DNA from: Paratinospora sagittata
Taxonomy: Eukaryota > Streptophyta > Magnoliopsida > Ranunculales > Menispermaceae
DNA: 64,000 nucleotides
Assembly (NCBI GenBank): GCA_035771175.1
Contig: CM069613.1
Coordinates: forward strand, 3,282,001 to 3,346,000
Direction of reading: 5' to 3'
The position numbers and the translations under genes are program-made. Shown one piece after another: positions 23,101-35,100 of this stretch; within the stretch, counting starts at the first letter, position 1, and each line of letters starts with the position of its first letter. The notes under the pieces are model-generated. The model did not search any database. It was not told the DNA's origin and saw only the letters and a list, made by a program, of their open reading frames with translations.

Positions 23101-26100
23101 TACATACATTTGTGTGAGTTCGCGTACAACGATAGCTATCAGTCCAGTATTGGCATGGCTCCTTTTGAGGCATTGTATGGTCGACCCTGTAGATCTCCGA
23201 TCTGTTGGACGGAGGTAGGGGATGTTGCGATGATGGGACCAGAGTTTGTACAAGAACACACAGAGAATATTAAGAGGATCAAGCATAATACGAAAGTAGC
23301 CCAAGACAGGCAGAAGAGTTACACTGATGCCAAGCGAAAGACCGTAGAGTTCGAGGTGGGTGACCAAGTTTTATTGAAGGTCTCACCTCAGAAGGGCCAA
23401 ACTAGATTTGGGATAAAAGGCAAGCTCGCTCCGAGATTTATTGGGCCGTTCGAGGTTTTAGAACGAATTGGCCCCGTCGCTTACCGATTAGCCTTGCCAC
23501 CTCAGTTAGCAGCAGTCCACAATGTCTTTCATGTGTCAATGCTGAGAGCGTACAAGAGTGATTTTGATCACGTCTTGGACTGGAGGAACATTGAACTGAG
23601 GCAGGATGGGACTTATGATGAGGAACCTATTCAGATACTTGACCGGAAGGTCCAGAGGTTACGTAACCGCGAGATTCCGATGGTTAAGGTGAGATGGCAG
23701 TTCCATGGCGAGGAACAGGTTACATGGGAGCGTGAGGACTACATGATGGAGCACTTTGCTGAGTTCATGGGCCTAGGTAATTCTTAACCTTAAAACTTCG
23801 AGGACGAAGTTCATTCTAAGGTGGGTGTGATGTGACGCCCCGAAAATTATTTCATCTAGCCCATAACCCAATTGCATTTTTGCCCAAACTCTATGTGTTG
23901 TCTTGATATGTTTGGTGTTTGTTTGATGATTGTTTAATGTTTGTATAGTTGATGCTCGATAATGTATATAAATATATGTATCATAAATTGTATATGAGTC
24001 ATGTTAAATTAAAGTATAATGCATATGTTATGATTTATGCATGGGCTCATCAAACCATGAATTGATATGGGTTAGGATTGATTGAATAAAAGGATAAATG
24101 AAATTGAAAATTTGGTGTATTAAATGGATTTGACATTTAAAATACATGTGATTGGTATGGGTAGTATGAGACCAACACATGTGTAGGTTGGTGCATAAAA
24201 GTGGACAAGTGTCCAATGCCCACTTCTCTTCTTCAAGGAAGTGCTAGAATGAGTGAAGGGAATCAAGGAGAGAATCAAGGAGAGAATTAAGGAGAGAATC
24301 AAGGAGGAAATCAAGGAAGTGCTAGAAAGAGGTGAGTGGAGAGAAAGAAAAGAAGAGAAAGGAAAGAAGAAGAGAAGGAAGGAGAGAGTTGCAGGAGGAA
24401 GATCCCTGCGACGTTTCCATCAAAGAGGTGGATCTTTGGAATATACGGTCAGATTGAGCTCAAATTTTATCAGCACGTTCGTAGCTTATGGTTCTTCATT
24501 CTGGTCGGTGGAGATCTTGATCAGAGGTTTCGTCTAAGAGATCTAACCTCTCAAACAAAGCTCGTCGGAAAGTCTGGATTTCTCGCACCGTTTCGCTCAA
24601 ACTTATAGATCTCCTAAATCTACCGTTAGATGGCTACCAAATTTGGGTATGTGGTTTAAAACTGATATGTCTACATTCGGAACGGTGGAGATCGTGATTA
24701 GAGGCTTTTTCTAAGAGATATAACCTCTCAAACGAAGCTGGTCGGAATTTCTGGGTTTCTCATGCCGTTTCGGTCAAACTTGTAGATCTCCTCATTCTAC
24801 CGTTGGATAGATATAAAATTTGGGTATGTAGTTTATAACAGATATTTTTGTATTCTGAACGGTGGAGATGTTTATACGTTTAGTATTTTGTGTGATATAG
24901 CCATCTGAGTTTGGGTATTTGCAGCAGGAAAGGAGAAACTGTCTAATTAGATACTTGTTCATCAAAGATACATATCTTTTCGGTCCACCGTTGGATTGGG
25001 CTGATATTTGGACAGAAGGTTTGTTTCTTCACATAATTCAATATGTACGGTTGATTTTGAGATTACATATTTCTATTGGTAGATTAATACAGCTGAACAG
25101 AATATTAAATGAAGAATTGGTAAGGTGCTTGTATTAGACCTAAATTTAGAATATGAACTTAGACATTTCCAAATAGCTTGCATGTCAACTATGTTGACCT
25201 AGTTGCCATTGTTGATGAACCTATGATGCAAAATCAGTGATATAAATGGCTGAACATGGTGACATAGTGTAAATCGGCAATATGGCCTAAGTATGAAAAT
25301 TTTCATATTTTAGGGCTTTTGATGCTTTTGGCCTAGAATCATTGAATTGATGCAACTTGTGTTTAATTAAGCATGATTAGGGTTGATTATGCTACTGATT
25401 TGGTGGTTGTGACCATATCATATTAGGGTTGATTATGCTACTGATTTGGTGGTTGTGACCATATCATGGGTTAGGCCTACTTGTGATCAAGTGACCCAAT
25501 TTGGGCATGTTTATGCCCTAGGAATTGAAAATCAGTATCTTTTGATTAATAGAATGGTTTATTAATGAGAACTATGCATTAGAGGCCTAAGTCATGTGAT
25601 TTGAGTTGAATGATGGGATTAGATGAGATTTAGGCCTATTGTCTATATGTGGGATGATTTAGGGTTGATGTGTAATGTCTATGTGATTGAGCATAGAAAT
25701 TGACGTATGGTAGGACATTGATGAATGTTTCAAGATCTTGATTGGGTTGGTTTGGAGGTCGTGTGTGGTTAAATACTCTCGCGAGGCTTGGTTGTGAGTA
25801 GACTTCATTTATGATTATATCTTTTATGTCATCATATCACTTATATATATTGTATCTTGAAAGCATGAATGTGTTCTAATGTTTTGAATGATGCATTGAT
25901 TTGAGAAAACCTTATGACTTTGGTTGGACCCATCTATCTGGCTAATAGGGGGACTTAACCTTGTCATAAGAGGGTTTTAGGAAAGGAAATGATTGGGATC
26001 AACGGCACGGTGAAATAGACGTGTACTAGTAACCCAAATAAAAATGATTGGGATCAACGGCACGGTGAAATAGACGTGTACTAGTAACCCAAGGCATGTG

Positions 26101-29100
26101 GAATGTGGATCCAAATTGATAAACTTTTACTTGCATCGAACTTATTATAAATGCTTGATATCTATATGTTATGAGCTTTTAATCATGCTACACATTGACA
26201 TGCATACATGGTTTTTATTGATGAGTATTGATAGCATATTTGAATTCTATTCACTGGGCATCGTTGGCTCACCCTCATTTTCCTCTTTCAGGTCCTTCTG
26301 TCCTGAATAAGGGCAAAGGAGTAGTCATATCTTGAGGGCCTTGCCTGCGAGAGAATCCAAGGCCTCGATGTGAGTTGAGAGTCATTTTGATTGAATTGTG
26401 TTTTAAATTATGAAGTACTATATTTTGGATTATGTAATTATAACACTTACCACATTGTAGTATGGGTGAGTTGGGACTTGTTAGATAGGCTATGTGGGTA
26501 TATGACGGTTTTATTTGTACCAACAATTTTGAACTTTATGAGTATATCAATTTTAATGGACTGTAGGGATTATGATTATTATTTATGGTTCATTTTTTAT
26601 GGATTATCTCTTGTCTTAGATGATTAATACGATGAGTAGTTTTGTTTAATACCTTTTGATATCATATCGTTGTTTGGGATAAGGCTTGTAGGGTCTCAAC
26701 CACCACACGGGAGTTGAGGAGTGGTCTGAGATGCCTACGCCGGGCGTCCCGCCCCGGCATTCCGCCCGCCATTCCCTGCGGGGTTGGTGGTCCGGGGTGC
26801 GGGTCGCCACAGTTGGTATCAGAGCCTGATTTTACTAGGTTTGGTCTATGTATTGGACTTAGATGACTTTGACCTAGGAATTGGGTGAGAGATTTAGGTG
26901 ATTAAAAAGCTTAAAGGAACTAACTTAAAAGCCTTACTATCATATTTTCTGTGTGTATTATATGATATGGGTAGTTATGAGGCTTTGTTAATGTTTTAAA
27001 TGTGTGATGGTTGTTCGTATGTCTACTTCTCAGTGCCATGAGGAGGAGCGAGAGATTGGGACAGCCACGCACAGGGCCATCCTATGATGATCGGATGGGG
27101 AGGATGGAGGAGATCATCCAGGCACAGGGCCGCTTAATGGCAGCCCAGACTTCACAAATACAGGCGTGTGCAGTAGGTTGAGGCTATTGCTCGACAGTCA
27201 CCTCAAACAATTCCTCAGGAAGCGGGCACTAGTGGGGCTGAGGCTAGTGGAGCTGCAGGGGCAGCAGGCCCTCAAATGGCTGTACCTCAGCCTATGCCTA
27301 CACCTGCTCCTATTGTTGTGGAGAACCCCACTGATCGGCGGATCAGACTGCTAGAGAAGTTTATGAAGCTAAAGCCTAAGGAATTCACTGGTGGGGTTGA
27401 CTTGAAGAAGGCCGAAGATTGGCTGAAGAATGTCGAGAAGATCAGTCGCTCCTTAGAGCTTGATGAGGAGTCTCAGGTCCTATGTGCTGCTCACACACTG
27501 GAGAGTGATGCAGAGGACTAGTGGCTTTCAGTGTTGGATACACAGGGGGCAGTGAAGAGCTGGGACACCTTCAAACGGTTGTTCTTACAGGCTTACGTTC
27601 CAGAGATTGAGAGACAGGCTAAACAACTCGAGTTTTTGAATCTCGCACAGGGCACCATGTCAGTCAGGGAGTACGAGCTCAAATTTAGGCAGCTCGCAGT
27701 TTATGCCCCTGGGTTAGTTCAGACGCCGAGTGACAAGATTATGAGGTTTTCTTTGAACTTAAGGCCTGCGATCCGACAGGCCTTGTCTGTGACGAAGATG
27801 ACTGATTTTACCACAGTGGTCCAGAGGGCCAAACAGTATGAGTTGGCTGAGCGAGTTGATGGTATGTCTACACGGGCAACTCCAGGTGAGCAGACTTCAC
27901 AAGCCGAGTCTGGGGGACAGTTCCAGACTCCGTGGAAGAAGGGAAGGTGGAAAAAGAAGAGAAAGTTTTATGGAGGAGCACAGTCCGAGGGTGCTCAGAG
28001 TAAGGCATCCCAGGTTCAGACTGGTATAATGGCCTCACCAGTGGTTTCCTCTCCTGTCCCGATTCCTATTCAGGCACCGAGTGCACCGAGACCCCCATTC
28101 CCACAGACTGTTGGCCGAGGCAGAGGTAGAGGCCGAGGAAGTTATGTGACGACATCTCAGACTGGGTCATCTGTGCCCAGGGCTCCATTTTTACGTTATC
28201 AATGTGGGCAGGCTGGGCATAGGAAGTCCGAGTGTCCAAATTTTCAGAGAGCTCAGGGATTTGTGCAGCAGTCCAGTGCCAGAGAAACAGTGAAGGCAGC
28301 TACTGAGCCAGACCCGACAGCATCCAGAACTTTGGTGGAAGGTACTCTTATTATTTGTGGTACTTCTATGCATGTATTATTTGATGCTGGGTCTACATTA
28401 TCATTCATATCTGGACGTATGGTAGATAATTTGCATTTGACTCCCATTAGGGCTAGTACGTGGTTAGTGGTGAGTACTGTAGCTAGGGAGAGGATCTACC
28501 CGAACATGATCTGTAGCCAGTGTGTGGTTCAGATTGGTGATGTTGAGATGCCTATTGACTTTCGAGTCCTAGAGTTTTTAGAGTTTGATGCAATTCTAGG
28601 GATGGATTGGCTCGCGGCATATCATGCAGTTGTCGACTGTTTCGCAAAGAGAATCATTTTTCAAATCCCCAGACACCCAGTGTTTACACTACAGGGTAAA
28701 GCTTCAGACCAGACAGTCACAAGGGGTAGATTTGTGACTGATGGAGATAGGGAGATTTTGGCTGAGTTAGTGCCTGATGAGGAAGAGACTAGTGAGGTGA
28801 TACTTGAGGATATTACCATTGTTAGGGACTTTCAAGATGTGTTCCCTGCGGATCTTTCAGGATTACCACCGAAGCGAGAGATCGATTTCATTATTGAACT
28901 AGTCCCTGACACGAAGCCTATCTCCATGGCACCATATAGAATGGCGCCAGCCGAGTTGAAAGAGTTGCAGAAACAGCTTGAGGAGTTATTGGCTAAAGGC
29001 TTTATTTGCCTGAGTGTGTCACCCTGGGGAGCTTCAGTTCTTTTTGTGAAAAAGAAAGATGGGAGCTTGCGGTTATGCATCGACTATCGCCAATTGAACA

Positions 29101-32100
29101 GGGTGACCATCAAGAACAAATATCCTCTCCCAAGGATTGATGACTTGTTTGATCAGTTGAGGGGAGCGAAGTATTTTTCGAAGATTGATTTGCGCTCCGG
29201 GTATCATCAGCTGAGGATCAGGGAGGAAAATGTGCCTAAGACAGCATTCAGAACCCGTTATGGACATTATGAGTTCCTTGTGATGCCATTTGGTGTGACT
29301 AATGCACCGGCGATGTTCATGGACCTGATGCAGAGGGTCTTTAGGCAGTATCTGGATAAGTTTGTCATCGTCTTCATTGATGACATATTGGTGTATTCCA
29401 AGACTCAGGCTGAGCATGAAGAACACCTTAGAGTGACCTTGCAAACTCTGAGAGAGCATAGGCTATATGCAAAGCTGAGCAAGTGCGAGTTTTGGATCAC
29501 CGAAGTGAAGTCCTTAGGTCATGTGGTGAGTTCTGAGGGGATTTCAGTTGATCCGTCTAAGGTTGAAGCCATTATCAGTTGGCCTAGGCCTACCACAGTG
29601 ACCGAGATCAGAAGCTTTCTTGGTTAGCTGGTTACTATAGGAGATTCGTTCAGGGATTCTCCAAGATAGCTACACCTATGACTAGACTCACCCAGAAAGA
29701 TGTGTCATTTGCATGGACCGAGGAGTGTGAGAATGCCTTTTTAGAGCTGAAGAAAATATTGACATCTATGCCAGGGTTGATTTTGCCGGAGCCTGATCAG
29801 GAGTTGGTTATCTATACTGATGCCTCTCGCATCGGCTTAGGTTGCGTGTTGATGCAGAAGGATAGGGTCATTGCTTATGCATCGAGGCAGTTGAAGGTGC
29901 ATGAAAAGAACTACCCTGTTCATGACTTAGAATTGGCCGCAGTGGTTTTTGCTTTGAACATTTGGAGGCATTATCTCTATGGTGAGAGATTCACTCTGTA
30001 TTCTGACCATAAGAGCCTCAAGTACTTGTTCTCTCAGAAGGAATTGAACATGAGGCAGAGAAGGTGGTTAGAGCTCCTCAAAGACTATGATTTTACATTG
30101 GAATACCACCCAGGTAAAGCCAATGTAGTGGCTGATGCGTTGAGCAGGAAGCGGGTAGAGACAGTTATGGTAGCAAGCCAGATGTCTCATGAGTGGAGAC
30201 TACTTGAGGCGGCTACGGTTATGAGTGTATGTGCTACCCCTTCAGATCAGATTGTGATATGTGCTCAAATGAGAGCTCAGCCTACACAAGTCCAGGAGGT
30301 AATTGACCAACAGAGACTTGACGTTGATTATGGGATGTACAAGTCTTGGGCTGAGAGCCGTGATTTTACTGATTGGCACTTGTCATCTGATGATGCATTG
30401 AGATTTAGGGGACGTTTATGGGTTCCCGCAGATCCACGACTTAGACAGAGTGTTCTCCAAGAGGCTCACAGATCTCATTATGCTATTCACCCAGGCGGAA
30501 CCAAGATGTATCATGATATGAAAAGAATGTATTGGTGGCCCGACATGAAAAGAGAGATAGCTCAGTTCATTCAGAGGTGTGAGATCTGTCAAAGAGTCAA
30601 AGCTGAGCATCAGAGGCCTGGAGGGCAGATGCAACCGCTTGCCATTCCTGAGTGGAAATGGGAGCACGTCACTATGGACTTTGTTGTGGGATTACCCAAC
30701 ACCCCGAGGAGACATAATGTTGTTTGGGTTATTATTGATCGCTTAACCAAGTCCGCTCACTTTCTACCGGTGAACACTAGGGATTCTATGGACAAGCTGA
30801 GCAGACTCTATATGCGGGAGATAGTCAGATTACATGGAGTGCCAGTTTCGATTGTGTCAGATAGGGATCCGAGGTTTACATCGGTATTCTGGCAGGGGTT
30901 GCAGAGGCAGCTCGGCACTAGACTAGATCTCAGTACCGCTTTTCACCCTCAGACGGATGGCCAGTCTGAGAGGTTGATATCGATTTTAGAGGATATGCTT
31001 CGAGCTTGTGTCCTTGAGTCCAGTGGTAACTGGGAGGAGTACATACATTTGTGTGAGTTCGCGTACAACGATAGCTATCAGTCCAGTATTGGCATGGCTC
31101 CTTTTGAGGCATTGTATGGTCGACCCTGTAGATCTCCGATCTGTTGGACGGAGGTAGGGGATGTTGCGATGATGGGACCAGAGTTTGTACAAGAACACAC
31201 AGAGAATATTAAGAGGATCAAGCATAATACGAAAGTAGCCCAAGACAGGCAGAAGAGTTACACTGATGCCAAGCGAAAGACCGTAGAGTTCGAGGTGGGT
31301 GACCAAGTTTTATTGAAGGTCTCACCTCAGAAGGGCCAAACTAGATTTGGGATAAAAGGCAAGCTCGCTCCGAGATTTATTGGGCCGTTCGAGGTTTTAG
31401 AACGAATTGGCCCCGTCGCTTACCGATTAGCCTTGCCACCTCAGTTAGCAGCAGTCCACAATGTCTTTCATGTGTCAATGCTGAGAGCGTACAAGAGTGA
31501 TTTTGATCACGTCTTGGACTGGAGGAACATTGAACTGAGGCAGGATGGGACTTATGATGAGGAACCTATTCAGATACTTGACCGGAAGGTCCAGAGGTTA
31601 CGTAACCGCGAGATTCCGATGGTTAAGGTGAGATGGCAGTTCCATGGCGAGGAACAGGTTACATGGGAGCGTGAGGACTACATGATGGAGCACTTTGCTG
31701 AGTTCATGGGCCTAGGTAATTCTTAACCTTAAAACTTCGAGGACGAAGTTCATTCTAAGGTGGGTGTGATGTGACGCCCCGAAAATTATTTCATCTAGCC
31801 CATAACCCAATTGCATTTTTGCCCAAACTCTATGTGTTGTCTTGATATGTTTGGTGTTTGTTTGATGATTGTTTAATGTTTGTATAGTTGATGCTCGATA
31901 ATGTATATAAATATATGTATCATAAATTGTATATGAGTCATGTTAAATTAAAGTATAATGCATATGTTATGATTTATGCATGGGCTCATCAAACCATGAA
32001 TTGATATGGGTTAGGATTGATTGAATAAAAGGATAAATGAAATTGAAAATTTGGTGTATTAAATGGATTTGACATTTAAAATACATGTGATTGGTATGGG

Positions 32101-35100
32101 TAGTATGAGACCAACACATGTGTAGGTTGGTGCATAAAAGTGGACAAGTGTCCAATGCCCACTTCTCTTCTTCAAGGAAGTGCTAGAATGAGTGAAGGGA
32201 ATCAAGGAGAGAATCAAGGAGAGAATTAAGGAGAGAATCAAGGAGGAAATCAAGGAAGTGCTAGAAAGAGGTGAGTGGAGAGAAAGAAAAGAAGAGAAAG
32301 GAAAGAAGAAGAGAAGGAAGGAGAGAGTTGCAGGAGGAAGATCCCTGCGACGTTTCCATCAAAGAGGTGGATCTTTGGAATATACGGTCAGATTGAGCTC
32401 AAATTTTATCAGCACGTTCGTAGCTTATGGTTCTTCATTCTGGTCGGTGGAGATCTTGATCAGAGGTTTCGTCTAAGAGATCTAACCTCTCAAACAAAGC
32501 TCGTCGGAAAGTCTGGATTTCTCGCACCGTTTCGCTCAAACTTATAGATCTCCTAAATCTACCGTTAGATGGCTACCAAATTTGGGTATGTGGTTTAAAA
32601 CTGATATGTCTACATTCGGAACGGTGGAGATCGTGATTAGAGGCTTTTTCTAAGAGATATAACCTCTCAAACGAAGCTGGTCGGAATTTCTGGGTTTCTC
32701 ATGCCGTTTCGGTCAAACTTGTAGATCTCCTCATTCTACCGTTGGATAGATATAAAATTTGGGTATGTAGTTTATAACAGATATTTCTGTATTCTGAACG
32801 GTGGAGATGTTTATACGTTTAGTATTTTGTGTGATATAGCCATCTGAGTTTGGGTATTTGCAGCAGGAAAGGAGAAACTGTCTAATTAGATACTTGTTCA
32901 TCAAAGATACATATCTTTTCGGTCCACCGTTGGATTGGGCTGATATTTGGACAGAAGGTTTGTTTCTTCACATAATTCAATATGTACGGTTGATTTTGAG
33001 ATTACATATTTCTATTGGTAGATTAATACAGCTGAACAGAATATTAAATGAAGAATTGGTAAGGTGCTTGTATTAGACCTAAATTTAGAATATGAACTTA
33101 GACATTTCCAAATAGCTTGCATGTCAACTATGTTGACCTAGTTGCCATTGTTGATGAACCTATGATGCAAAATCAGTGATATAAATGGCTGAACATGGTG
33201 ACATAGTGTAAATCGGCAATATGGCCTAAGTATGAAAATTTTCATATTTTAGGGCTTTTGATGCTTTTGGCCTAGAATCATTGAATTGATGCAACTTGTG
33301 TTTAATTAAGCATGATTAGGGTTGATTATGCTACTGATTTGGTGGTTGTGACCATATCATATTAGGGTTGATTATGCTACTGATTTGGTGGTTGTGACCA
33401 TATCATGGGTTAGGCCTACTTGTGATCAAGTGACCCAATTTGGGCATGTTTATGCCCTAGGAATTGAAAATCAGTATCTTTTGATTAATAGAATGGTTTA
33501 TTAATGAGAACTATGCATTAGAGGCCTAAGTCATGTGATTTGAGTTGAATGATGGGATTAGATGAGATTTAGGCCTATTGTCTATATGTGGGATGATTTA
33601 GGGTTGATGTGTAATGTCTATGTGATTGAGCATAGAAATTGACGTATGGTAGGACATTGATGAATGTTTCAAGATCTTGATTGGGTTGGTTTGGAGGTCG
33701 TGTGTGGTTAAATACTCTCGCGAGGCTTGGTTGTGAGTAGACTTCATTTATGATTATATCTTTTATGTCATCATATCACTTATATATATTGTATCTTGAA
33801 AGCATGAATGTGTTCTAATGTTTTGAATGATGCATTGATTTGAGAAAACCTTATGACTTTGGTTGGACCCATCTATCTGGCTAATAGGGGGACTTAACCT
33901 TGTCATAAGTCGGAGATGCCTACGCCGGGCGTCCCGCCCCGACATTCCGCCAGCCAATCCCTGCGGGGTTGGTAGTCCGGGGTGCGGGTCACCACATATC
34001 CTGTACTTAACAGTCTTAACCTAATCTATATTTTAATTCTATGATTAACATCATCTCAAATTTCATATAATGTTTAATTGAGCCTAACTACCTAAATTTT
34101 CAGAATACTTTCATTCTGTTTTATCTCTCCATATAACTAAAAGCCACAGACTTCCCTAGTAGCATCATACAAAAATAGCCCCTTGGTTCGTATTTCACTT
34201 AGCATGGCAAAAACGGCGAAACCATAGAGCTAGCAATTACAGTTGAAAGCAACTCTTATCAACTACATCTTAAATCTTCAAAACTCAGAAAAATGGGAAA
34301 AGCAAAGAAAACGGACATCGCTACCCAGTAATTACAAGGACATAAATGCTAATTACTTCCACTAAACTAAAAAAGTAGTTATCTCAGGAGAGGAAAAAAA
34401 AAATTCTGAAACTAACAAAAATATTTACAAAGAATAGACCAGATGAATAATATTCTACCTCTTTAGCCTTATGCTTATGTGGTTTGCGCCGATGACTCTT
34501 GCCTCTTTCCTTCTCTTTGGACTGACAAGAAATGCACAAAACTCAATAGAACTATAATAAGGATCCACAACACAATTGACTCACAAGAAGAAGAGGAAGA
34601 TATGATTAATTAACAAGCACCTTCTTTCGCCTGTCACTTTGTCTCGGCCTCTTTGAACGGTTGGATGACTCATGCTCACTGTCAGAAGAACTATAGCTAG
34701 TACTGTAAATCACGAGTGGTTTGAAATTAAGATATCAAAGATGCTAAGAGACCCAAATATGCACCTTTTCCCATCCAATAATGCAAAATACTCACTACTG
34801 AGTCAAACAAAGCCTTTTTCAACTACACAAGGTTGGCTACATGAATCCGCTTCCTCCACTCATTCTCCATCAAAGACTAAGTCGATAGTTATATTACAAG
34901 TAGTTAAATCTTTACTAATCATGTTTATCAATGTTATTTTACATCCTTCCCCACATTCACATCAACATTACATTTGTGTTACTAAGCTTGTTAACATGTT
35001 ATTTCTTTATTGCCCAACATTTTTGCAGCCTAACAGTGGTCCCATAAAATTTGGCACAAAGCTTCAAGATTTCTAAAGAATCTGACAAACATGAAGCAGC

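Larger units (their letters stand above)
15887..34001 (+). mobile_element. tandem Ty3/gypsy array: LTR-internal-LTR-internal-LTR
   Basis: Three LTRs (15892-18872, 23831-26811, 31770-33996) alternate with two internal regions at an exact period of 7,939 bp. The outermost edges are flanked by the same 5 bp, TATCC (15887-15891 and 33997-34001), so the whole block behaves as one insertion. The two internal copies give identical translations. By eye I found one difference between the units (C at 16909 and 32787, T at 24848). The C-terminal chromodomain and long LTRs suggest a Tekay/Del-type chromovirus. The array lies antisense in intron 3 of the gene at 14133-35656. Confidence 0.93.
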
